Program-made: the position numbers and the translations under genes
The notes under the pieces: model-generated
Told to the model about the DNA's origin: nothing
The model's database searches: none
What the model saw: only the letters and a program-made list of their open reading frames with translations
NCBI GenBank assembly: GCA_013696065.1
Contig: JACCZJ010000345.1
Span: forward strand, 1 to 7,515
Direction: 5' to 3'
Origin: Nocardioidaceae bacterium
GTDB taxonomy: Bacteria > Actinomycetota > Actinomycetes > Propionibacteriales > Nocardioidaceae
Length of the DNA: 7,515 nucleotides
Shown here: piece by piece, positions 1 to 5,184 of the stretch
Numbering within the stretch: position 1 is the first letter of the stretch
Layout of the letters: each line of letters begins with the position of its first letter

Positions 1-918
1 CCCGAGCGCGTCGACGAAGTCGCCATGGATGCGGGGACCGGCCAGCACCCGCGTCGCGGCCGTACAGTCCTGGCCCGCGTTGAAGTAGCCGGCAATGGCG
101 ATCGCCTCGACCGCCGCCTCGATGTCCGCATCGTCGAAGACGATGACCGGCGCCTTGCCGCCCAGCTCAAGATGTACGCGCTTGACGTCCCGACTCGCGC
201 TCTCGGCAACTTGCATGCCAGCGCGCACCGACCCGGTGATGGCCACCATCGCAGGGGTCTTGTGCTGGACGAGTGCGCGGCCAGTGTCGCGGTCTCCTGT
301 GATCACGTTGAAGGTGCCGTCAGGAAGGAACTCGGCGGCAATCTCCGCCATGAGCAGGGTGGTCTCGGGAGTGGTGTCAGAGGGCTTGAGGACCACGGTG
401 TTGCCTGCGGCGAGAGCGGGACCGATCTTCCACACGGCCATCATCATCGGGTAATTCCAAGGGGTGACCTGGCCGATGACCCCGATCGGCTCACGCCGGA
501 TCCAGGACGTATGCCCTGCCATGTACTCCGCAGATGCCTGCCCCTCGAGGACGCGAGCAGCCCCGGCAAAGAAGCGAAGCTGGTCCACCATCGGTGGGAT
601 CTCCTCGCTCGCGGTTAAGGCGTGTGGCTTGCCGGTATTTTCAGCCTCAAGCTTGACGAACTCGTCTGCCCGCTTCTCGATGGCGTCCGCGAACCTGAGC
701 ATCGCCTGTTGGCGCTCGCTCGGTGTGGTCTGGCCCCACTTCTCGAAGGCCTTCGCGGCCGCGCCGTACGCCTCATCGACGTCGGCCGGCGAGGAAACCG
801 GTGCCTTGGCGACAACCTGCCCCGTCGACGGGTTGATGACGTCCAAGACCGCGTCGGTCTTGGGCTCGGCGTAGCCGCCGTTGATGAAGTTGCGCAGACT
901 GCGAGGGTTGGGGCTCAC
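1..918 (-). CDS. Aldehyde dehydrogenase, gamma-aminobutyraldehyde dehydrogenase-like (C-terminus beyond left edge)
   Basis: NAD(P)-dependent aldehyde dehydrogenase, a cytosolic enzyme oxidising an aldehyde to its acid. The first 306 residues are present; the family is usually about 470-500 residues. Seen: the PWN motif with Asn155, the cofactor Lys178 in VLKPSD, ITGS at 227-230, the general base Glu251 in LELGGK, and the nucleophile Cys285 in FNAGQDCTAATR. The stretch from KIGPALAAGN to GQDCTAATRVL resembles gamma-aminobutyraldehyde dehydrogenases of the PatD/Prr type, which convert 4-aminobutanal to GABA in putrescine breakdown; this is recognition by eye. The chosen start is GTG at 918, preceded by AAAGGA (930-925) six bases away. 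The gene diverges from the small ORF and hydrolase at 1324. Other amino- or betaine-aldehyde dehydrogenases remain possible. The family is near certain, the substrate is not. Confidence 0.93.
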   Translation of the reverse strand, partial: MSPNPRSLRNFINGGYAEPKTDAVLDVINPSTGQVVAKAPVSSPADVDEAYGAAAKAFEKWGQTTPSERQQAMLRFADAIEKRADEFVKLEAENTGKPHALTASEEIPPMVDQLRFFAGAARVLEGQASAEYMAGHTSWIRREPIGVIGQVTPWNYPMMMAVWKIGPALAAGNTVVLKPSDTTPETTLLMAEIAAEFLPDGTFNVITGDRDTGRALVQHKTPAMVAITGSVRAGMQVAESASRDVKRVHLELGGKAPVIVFDDADIEAAVEAIAIAGYFNAGQDCTAATRVLAGPRIHGDFVDALG

Positions 919-1280
919 GAGGGTTCCTTTGGTTGATGTCCACACGCTTGTGGCGGCTCGCACTGTTCTGTTGTTGCATCTTGCCGTTCCCTGCAAGGGC
1001 AAAGTCGACCCCATCTGGAAGCAAGCTGAACAGCGACTGTACGTCGTCCTCCACTCTTGTATCTATCGTCTGTCGTGCCGAGCTTCCGTGCCAGCGCGGT
1101 CTTCGGTGCTCTAGCGGCGCTCGTCCTCGCATCGACCTGGACGCAGGACTCGCTTACCGGCTGTCTGATCCGCACCTGGTCGCTGGAGAACGTCCGACAG
1201 ATAGCTAGCCGATCTACCGCACCGTCGCGCGTGACTTTGCTCATCGCCCTGCCAGGTATCGTGACGGGAATCGCACTGTG
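919..1280. other. Divergent intergenic region without a supported gene
   Basis: About 360 bases between the divergent aldehyde dehydrogenase and the leader of the small ORF. Open frames exist on both strands (for example plus 1057-1458 and minus 915-1286), but none has a convincing ribosome binding site or a recognisable domain. It must hold the promoters for both directions; I could not pick confident -10/-35 elements. A TTGCC ... GGCAA pair near 979-1002 and the imperfect inverted pair CTATC..CTGTCG (1063-1075) / CGACAGATAG (1195-1204) are the only repeats noted, and both are weak. Confidence 0.5.
940..953. promoter_or_regulatory. Short inverted repeat upstream of the left aldehyde dehydrogenase
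   Basis: CCACA, four bases CGCT, then TGTGG: a perfect 5-bp inverted repeat lying 22-35 bases upstream of the GTG start at 918, just above the ribosome binding site. It could be an operator for a dimeric regulator. It is short enough to be chance, and no -10/-35 pair was recognised near it. Confidence 0.25.
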
Positions 1281-1323
1281 GAGCATTCAACCATCGTGTG
1301 GCCGCTATAGAGGAGGTCGTTGT
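1281..1323 (+). promoter_or_regulatory. Leader and strong RBS of the small ORF (leader copy A)
   Basis: This stretch contains AACCATCG (1289-1296), GTGGCCGCT (1298-1306) and the purine-rich AGAGGAGG (1309-1316), seven bases before ATG 1324. The GTGGCCGCT 9-mer, the RBS, and the bases around the start recur at 5142-5187 upstream of the SSADH-like gene. The near-consensus Shine-Dalgarno argues that ATG 1324 is, or recently was, a real start. Confidence 0.6.
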
Positions 1324-1478
1324 ATGTCCAACAGCCAGCCAGCCACCAACGACGAGACGGGCAGATCACGGCCGCGCTCGGGGAGGTCGGCCTCGACCTG
1401 CTCGCGAGCGACCCGGAACCCGCAAGGATCCTGGCAGTCGACGAGGGCGACACCGTGACCTGGTACGCCTTCAAGTGA
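1324..1478 (+). pseudogene. Frameshifted small acidic ORF (51 codons if one G is restored)
   Basis: I do not recognise this protein. ATG 1324 has a near-perfect RBS and begins MSNSQPATNDET, but that frame then loses sensible sequence and stops at 1456-1458. From 1356 the next frame reads smoothly as GQITAALGEVGLDLLASD and ends TWYAFK at TGA 1476-1478. One extra G in the GGG run at 1359-1361 joins the two into 51 residues with nine Asp/Glu and only two Arg/Lys. The final codons overlap the hydrolase start as GTGA, as expected of a translationally coupled real gene. The first 12 residues match the start of the dehydrogenase at 5185 at seven positions (MPNAQQATKDES). This could be a true mutation, a homopolymer sequencing error, or (less likely, as no slippery heptamer is seen) programmed -1 frameshifting. 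It could also be a recombination junction between two unrelated genes. Confidence 0.6.
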
Positions 1479-2269
1479 ACTCGCCTGGACTGAACTTCGA
1501 GCGGAGAGGCAGCGGCACACCGCTGCTGCTGGTGCATGGGCTCGGCGCGAGCTGGCCGTCATGGTCGCTGATCCTGGACAATCTGGCTGATCACCGTGAT
1601 GTGATCGCGATCGATCTGCCCGGCTTCGGTGACAGCCCACCGCTGCCTGGCGAGGTATCTATCGCAACCCTCACAGACGCGGTCGCCGAGTTCATGTCGG
1701 CGCAGGGGCTCGCGGGGTGCGACACTGTGGGCAGCTCGATGGGCGCCCGTATCGTACTCGAGCTGGCTCGACGCGGCGTCGGGGGCGACACGGTCGCGCT
1801 CGACCCAGGCGGCTTCTGGAGCCCGGCCGAGCTGCGCCTGTTCAGCCTCTCGTTGAGGGCGTCGCTCCCGCTTGTGCTGCACCTGCAGAGGGCCATGCCG
1901 GCGCTGATGGGCAACCCGGCCGGACGCACCGCGCTGCTGTCGCAGTTCTCTGCCGCACCCTGGCGGTTGCCCAGCGATGTGGCGTTGCACGAGATGCGCA
2001 GCTTCGCCAGGGCCACGTCGTTGTACGACGCGCTCGACGCGCTTGTGAGCGGCCCGCCGCAAGAGGGCGCTCCGGCCGGCTCGACACCTGGACGGGTCAC
2101 GATCGGCTGGGGTCGGCAGGACCGTGTCACCCTCCCACGCCAGGCTGCCCGCGCACAGCACCGGTTTCCCGACGCGGAGCTGCACTGGTTCGAGCGGTGT
2201 GGTCACTTCCCGATGTGGGACCATCCCCTCCAGACAGCGGAACTCATCCTCGCCAAAACCGGACGTTGA
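1475..2269 (+). CDS. Alpha/beta-fold hydrolase (serine esterase-type)
   Basis: A cytosolic hydrolase of 264 residues, typical for single-domain alpha/beta hydrolases. Seen in order: oxyanion-hole HGLG (21-24); the DLPGFGDS turn (47-54); nucleophile elbow G-S-S-M-G with Ser88; a variable cap region of about residues 115-200; acid Asp216 in GRQDRV; and His244 in CGHFPMWDHP. A Ser nucleophile with HGLG fits esterase, lipase or C-C bond hydrolase chemistry, not haloalkane dehalogenase, which uses Asp. The substrate cannot be read from the sequence. GTG 1475 was chosen because it overlaps the preceding small ORF's TGA as GTGA and because homology-like sequence begins there. An upstream ATG at 1298 is in frame, but would add 59 Arg/Pro-rich residues read from the wrong frame of the small ORF. 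The hydrolase probably depends on translation of the small ORF, so the frameshift could lower its expression. The exporter gene follows after 193 bases. Confidence 0.9.
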   Translation: MNSPGLNFERRGSGTPLLLVHGLGASWPSWSLILDNLADHRDVIAIDLPGFGDSPPLPGEVSIATLTDAVAEFMSAQGLAGCDTVGSSMGARIVLELARRGVGGDTVALDPGGFWSPAELRLFSLSLRASLPLVLHLQRAMPALMGNPAGRTALLSQFSAAPWRLPSDVALHEMRSFARATSLYDALDALVSGPPQEGAPAGSTPGRVTIGWGRQDRVTLPRQAARAQHRFPDAELHWFERCGHFPMWDHPLQTAELILAKTGR

Positions 2270-2311
2270 CGGGACGATCGATTCGTACAAAAACGATCAG
2301 GGCGACCCGTC
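2268..2311 (+). terminator. Possible stem-loop at the end of the hydrolase gene
   Basis: GACGGG (2268-2273), starting within the stop codon, pairs with CCCGTC (2306-2311). An inner GATCG (2276-2280) pairs with CGATC (2294-2298), leaving an A-rich loop. There is no T-tract after it, so it is not a classical intrinsic terminator. It may be a transcript-end structure or chance. Confidence 0.25.
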
Positions 2312-2413
2312 GCAATGATGGCTTCGCCGACAGCGCACGCACGAAATGGCGATCCACAACCTCAGTACCTCCCACAACGGACGAGTGATGTAGCTCGCTA
2401 GGCTGCGGCCGAA

Positions 2414-2436
2414 CACGAGGTCGTGAGGCATCACGA
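2414..2436. promoter_or_regulatory. Nested inverted-repeat cluster, candidate operator of the MFS gene
   Basis: Three copies of CACGA/TCGTG in 23 bases. CACGA (2414-2418), GG, then TCGTG (2421-2425) form one palindrome. TCGTGA (2421-2426), GGCA, then TCACGA (2431-2436) form a second, perfect 6-bp one sharing the middle arm. The cluster lies 27-49 bases upstream of the exporter start, where a repressor such as a TetR or MarR member would typically bind. No regulator gene lies in the window, and no convincing -10/-35 was found. Confidence 0.4.
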
Positions 2437-2440
2437 AGAG

Positions 2441-2460
2441 GTGACGGGGGGGTGACGGGG
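2441..2460 (+). repeat. Direct repeat GTGACGGGG x2 with a G7 tract in the MFS ribosome-binding region
   Basis: GTGACGGGG occurs at 2441-2449 and again at 2452-2460, separated by GG, directly before ATG 2463. The only plausible Shine-Dalgarno is the run of seven Gs (2446-2452), ten bases from the start. It could pair with the anti-SD CCUCC through a G-U wobble. Both the repeat and the G-tract are slippage-prone. Confidence 0.5.
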
Positions 2461-2462
2461 CT

Positions 2463-3701
2463 ATGACCTGGCGAAAGGCCTTCGCGCCGCTGCACGAGCG
2501 GAACTTCGCTTGGTACTTCACCTCCCGATTCAGCAACACGCTCGGGTCGATGATGGCTGGCGTCGCGCTCACCTTCGCTGTCCTTGACCTCACCGATTCC
2601 GCGAGCGCCCTGGGACAGGTGCTCGCGGCCAGGACCATCCCGATGGTCCTGTTCCTCTTGTTCGGTGGCGTGGTCGCTGACCGCTTCCCGCGCACTGTGG
2701 TTCTCCAACTATCGAACTTGCTGTCGGCGCTCACCCAAGGCGTAGTCGCGTGGCTGGTCATCACTGGATCAGCTGAGCTCTGGATGATCATCGTGCTCGA
2801 GGTGGCCAACGGCACCGTGTCCGCGATCAGTTTCCCCGCGATGGCCAGCATGGTTCCGCAGCTGGTCCCGCGCGAGCAGCTGCAGCCCGCGAACGCCCTG
2901 CTGTCACTGTCGCGAGGAGGGCTCACCATCGTGGGCCCGACGCTCGCCGCGCTCCTCGTCGTCACGGTGGGTGCTGGCTGGGCGCTCGCCGCAGACGCCC
3001 TGAGCTGGTTGCTCGCTGCGCTGCTTCTCACCCGAGTCCGGATTCCGCCGCGCTCACCGGTCGAAGAGCAGCCAGGGACGCTGCGGGAGTTGCGCGAGGG
3101 TTGGACGTTTTTCGTGGGCACCACGTGGCTATGGGTGGTGGTCCTGGCCTTCGGGGTCTTGAACGCGATCCACACCGGCGCCTGGTTCACGCTCGGCCCG
3201 GCCGTCGCCCAGGACACGATCGGCGAGCAGGGCTGGGGCTTCGTCTTGTCGGCCGAGTCTGTGGGCCTGCTGCTGATGACAGTGATCTTGTTGCGGTTGC
3301 GACTGCGGCGGCCACTGCTCGCGGGGATGCTGGGATGTTCGCTGATGGGCGTGCCGATGATTGTGCTCGGCGTGGAGCCTCACCTCGTCGCGCTGCTGCT
3401 GACCACATTTGTCGCGGGTGCAGGCATCGAACTTTTCAGCATGGCATGGAACCTCGCCATGCAGGAGAACATCGAGGACCGCATGCTCTCCCGCGCCTAC
3501 TCCTACGACGCGCTTGGGTCATTCGTGGCGATGCCCGTCGGCCAGCTGATCTACGGCCCGCTCGGGGATGCATTCGGTTATCAAGACGTACTCGTCGTCA
3601 GCGGAGCCTTGTACTTGCTTGTCGCCCTGCTCGTCTTGTCCTCGCGGTCGGTGCGTGACCTTCCACGGAGGGGCCTGGTCCAAGAGCAGGTCACGGTCTA
3701 G
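2463..3701 (+). CDS. Major facilitator superfamily exporter (MFS_3 / EntS-like)
   Basis: An integral membrane transporter of 412 residues, the usual size for the MFS_3 family, whose known member EntS exports enterobactin. Seen: a cytoplasmic start MTWRKAFAPLHERNFAWYF, a first membrane segment near 28-45, MFS motif A as GGVVADRFPRTVVL (68-81), and hydrophobic segments near 90-115, 150-190 (two), 222-240, 258-277, 285-304, 306-326, 350-370 and 374-394. A central loop (about 191-215, PRSPVEEQPG) divides the two halves. The QENIEDRMLSRAYSYD stretch (334-349) is typical of the family between the last helices. It follows the hydrolase on the same strand but has its own 193-bp upstream region with a candidate operator, so it may be separately controlled. 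The substrate is unknown; export of a natural product, toxic intermediate or drug are all possible. It converges with the kinase at 3796. Confidence 0.92.
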   Translation: MTWRKAFAPLHERNFAWYFTSRFSNTLGSMMAGVALTFAVLDLTDSASALGQVLAARTIPMVLFLLFGGVVADRFPRTVVLQLSNLLSALTQGVVAWLVITGSAELWMIIVLEVANGTVSAISFPAMASMVPQLVPREQLQPANALLSLSRGGLTIVGPTLAALLVVTVGAGWALAADALSWLLAALLLTRVRIPPRSPVEEQPGTLRELREGWTFFVGTTWLWVVVLAFGVLNAIHTGAWFTLGPAVAQDTIGEQGWGFVLSAESVGLLLMTVILLRLRLRRPLLAGMLGCSLMGVPMIVLGVEPHLVALLLTTFVAGAGIELFSMAWNLAMQENIEDRMLSRAYSYDALGSFVAMPVGQLIYGPLGDAFGYQDVLVVSGALYLLVALLVLSSRSVRDLPRRGLVQEQVTV

Positions 3702-3795
3702 GTCCGAGGCGGCCAATGTGTTCGCGCGTACGGCGATCCAGCCCGGGCGCCACGAGCCGCGGCAGACGAAAGGTGCGGACGGTAAGTCGAGAGGG
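3702..3795. other. Convergent gap between exporter and kinase genes
   Basis: 94 bases between two converging stop codons, where a bidirectional terminator would be expected. I see the palindrome GCCGCGGC and GC-rich sequence, but no hairpin with a flanking T- or A-tract. Confidence 0.4.
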
Positions 3796-4344
3796 TCAAC
3801 GCAACAGTGACGCCACGTCGTCATAGGCTTGCTGAACTTCCCCAGACCGCGTTTGCACGATGATCGCGTCGGGGCGCGCCGCAATAACGCCTTCCAGTCG
3901 GTCATACATCGCTGCGAGTTCCGCCCGACCTCCGGCCGGACGGACCATCTCAGCAGCCTCGACATGGGCGATCTCAACGGCGCGTTCTGTCCGCAGCTCA
4001 AATCTGCGAATCGACTCATCCTTGCCTGCCAGGAGCACGATCTGCGTAAAACCTGCGTCCGCCTCTTGTGCAACCGCCTCCAGTTGTTCGATAAAGTCAA
4101 GCCTGCCTAGATATTGGGCGACGACGACGTCATGGCCGCCCACGAGATGCGTGCGGGCCATAGCCTTGGCCAGCTCTCGTGCCAGCAGTCCGGCCTGGTA
4201 CGGATCGGCCTTCCAGTCACCGAGCAGGGACCGGACCTGGTCGATATCCAAGTTGAGCGCCCTCGGATGTCTGGTGACCCACATCTGCGCCAGTGTCGAC
4301 TTGCCGCATCCGGGCGGACCGTTGAGAACGATGAGACGCGACAC
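3796..4344 (-). CDS. P-loop NTPase, AAA_33-type small-molecule or nucleotide kinase
   Basis: A 182-residue soluble ATP-binding protein. The Walker A is NGPPGCGKST (8-17). LDID (32-35) sits where such kinases carry the catalytic/Mg acid after strand 2, and VVVAQYLG (73-80) is followed by IVLLAGKDE (102-110). The lid-like arginine cluster RRFELRTERA is at 113-122. Layout and size fit the AAA_33 group (zeta-toxin, shikimate-kinase and chloramphenicol-phosphotransferase relatives); I cannot name the substrate. The start is GTG 4344 with AGGA (4355-4352) seven bases upstream. It lies 76 bases downstream of the secreted-protein gene on the same strand, so the two may be cotranscribed, and ends tail-to-tail with the exporter. 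No antitoxin-like partner is adjacent, which argues against a classical zeta toxin module. A role in resistance alongside the exporter is only a guess. Confidence 0.85.
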   Translation of the reverse strand: MSRLIVLNGPPGCGKSTLAQMWVTRHPRALNLDIDQVRSLLGDWKADPYQAGLLARELAKAMARTHLVGGHDVVVAQYLGRLDFIEQLEAVAQEADAGFTQIVLLAGKDESIRRFELRTERAVEIAHVEAAEMVRPAGGRAELAAMYDRLEGVIAARPDAIIVQTRSGEVQQAYDDVASLLR

Positions 4345-4362
4345 ACGGCGATCCTATGAAAC

Positions 4363-4373
4363 CTTCGACGAAG
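4363..4373. promoter_or_regulatory. Palindrome CTTCG-A-CGAAG upstream of the kinase
   Basis: A perfect 11-bp palindrome 19 bases upstream of the kinase GTG, just above its AGGA. Nearby at 4379-4386 is the palindrome GTACGTAC. Either could be an operator, but both are short enough to be chance. Confidence 0.2.
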
Positions 4374-4420
4374 CAGATGTACGTACGGTGAGGATGGCCG
4401 GCCGCTTGGCAGTCAGCCGA

Positions 4421-4885
4421 CTAGTGGCAGCGGAAGAACTCGTTCACTGACCCGTCCGGTCGCTCGTTGAAATGGTCGAGGAAGTGTGTACGGAAGGTAG
4501 AACCATCGGAGCCCGTTCCGTGGATGTTGAAGGTGAATGTCCCGTTAGCGGTCTTGCGGTTCTGGTTGAAGCCTCCCCAAATGGTGAACTTCCCCGTGAA
4601 GCTGGCCAGACTCGAGTCTCTGAGCGGAACGGCGCGGAAGCGGCCCGTCTGCGTGAACGTGAGGTGGATGCGGCCGTCGTCGAAGGCTGTAATGTGCTCG
4701 ACGCCATTGGCGGTCGTGGTGATCCTGTACGGCGCTCCGCCCTCTTCGCACGTCGGAATGACGTCGACGAAGGTCTCGACCATGCCCTTCTGGTGGCGAG
4801 TTTCCGTCACCGGGGGAGCCGCGAAAGCCGCGCCTCCAAACAACATGACTAGCGTGATGACGATCCCGCCAAGCCGAGCAAACAT
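4421..4885 (-). CDS. Small secreted protein with one cysteine pair, function unknown
   Basis: A 154-residue exported protein. It starts MFARL, then has a hydrophobic segment GGIVITLVMLFGGAAFA (6-22) with an AFA/AP signal-peptidase-I site, giving a mature chain of about 132 residues. The mature part alternates polar and hydrophobic residues (RITTTANGVEHITAF, IHLTFTQTGRFRAV, GKFTIWGGF, GTFTFNIHGTG), as in an antiparallel beta barrel or sandwich. Its only two cysteines, Cys46 and Cys153, are near the two ends and could form a disulfide. It resembles uncharacterised actinobacterial secreted proteins ending in an FF-K/R-C-H-like tail; I cannot assign a named family. ATG 4885 was chosen for its AAGGAG (4897-4892), six bases away, and the immediate signal peptide. 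The same frame is open further upstream to 5080, but that extension would bury the signal peptide. The kinase follows on the same strand. Confidence 0.85.
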   Translation of the reverse strand: MFARLGGIVITLVMLFGGAAFAAPPVTETRHQKGMVETFVDVIPTCEEGGAPYRITTTANGVEHITAFDDGRIHLTFTQTGRFRAVPLRDSSLASFTGKFTIWGGFNQNRKTANGTFTFNIHGTGSDGSTFRTHFLDHFNERPDGSVNEFFRCH

Positions 4886-5141
4886 CACTTTCTCCTTTGC
4901 AGGTAGGGGTTCACCACGATGCTCCTGAGTAGAGGGGAGGTCAATGCTGAACGAGTTACTGGCGGGCCACCAACGGTCACGAGGTGGTGGGAGGCGCGTC
5001 GAGGCGTCGAGACGGCTGGTTTCGGGCTTTGTGGTGAGGGCCTCGATGTGGCGGGCGAGCCAGGGACGTCCGAGGAGCACCGACCCTGGCAGGCGCGCGT
5101 GCAGTTGGCCTCAGTACCGTCGAAGACGGGTTGAACTGCCT
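4886..5141. other. Divergent intergenic region, GC-rich, no supported gene
   Basis: About 256 bases between the secreted-protein gene and the dehydrogenase leader. It must carry promoters in both directions, but none was recognised. It contains an inverted repeat CCACCA (4967-4972) / TGGTGG (4985-4990) with a 12-base spacer, and a tandem repeat GCGTCGAG x2 (4996-5011). Several frames stay open; ATG 4944 has AGGGGAGG before it but only three bases of spacing. On the minus strand, 5080-4955 has coding-like GC-rich third positions, without a recognisable domain. Confidence 0.45.
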
Positions 5142-5184
5142 GGGCGCGTCGACCAGCGACGTGGCCGCTCACGAGGAGTCGTGT
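5142..5184 (+). promoter_or_regulatory. Leader and RBS of the SSADH-like gene (leader copy B)
   Basis: It contains CGTCG-ACCAG-CGACG (5147-5161; 5-bp stem, 5-base loop), GTGGCCGCT (5161-5169) and GAGGAG (5173-5178), six bases before ATG 5185. GTGGCCGCT, the RBS and the bases up to the start match the leader at 1281-1323 with small gaps, and similarity continues into the coding sequence. The RBS decides the start at 5185 over an in-frame TTG at 5131. Confidence 0.6.

Noticed and set aside
915..1286. Minus-strand ORF of 123 residues overlapping the left dehydrogenase start
   Set aside because: No RBS, no domain-like pattern, rich in Arg/Ser/Gln, and it runs through the region that must hold the dehydrogenase's promoter and RBS.
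1298..1474. N-terminal extension of the hydrolase from ATG 1298 (323-residue version)
   Set aside because: The extra 59 residues are Arg/Pro/Gly-rich and have no RBS. They are the wrong-frame reading of the small ORF; GTG 1475 with a GTGA overlap fits the fold's start.
1324..1478. Programmed -1 frameshifting in the small ORF
   Set aside because: The shift direction fits, but no X-XXY-YYZ slippery heptamer was found around 1350-1365, and no downstream stem or pseudoknot was identified; a missing G is simpler.
1475..2269. Haloalkane dehalogenase, tempting given the dehalogenase-like gene downstream
   Set aside because: Those enzymes use an Asp nucleophile. This protein has the G-S-S-M-G serine elbow and HGLG, so it is esterase-like.
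3796..4344. Toxin-antitoxin (zeta) module
   Set aside because: Only the kinase fold is visible; no small antitoxin gene lies adjacent, and the neighbour is a secreted protein.
4886..5080. Longer secreted protein from GTG 5080
   Set aside because: It would place the signal peptide 65 residues inside the protein; ATG 4885 has a strong AAGGAG.
5131..5184. Dehydrogenase start at TTG 5131
   Set aside because: ATG 5185 has GAGGAG at six bases and aligns with the start of the related leader at 1324; TTG 5131 has no RBS.
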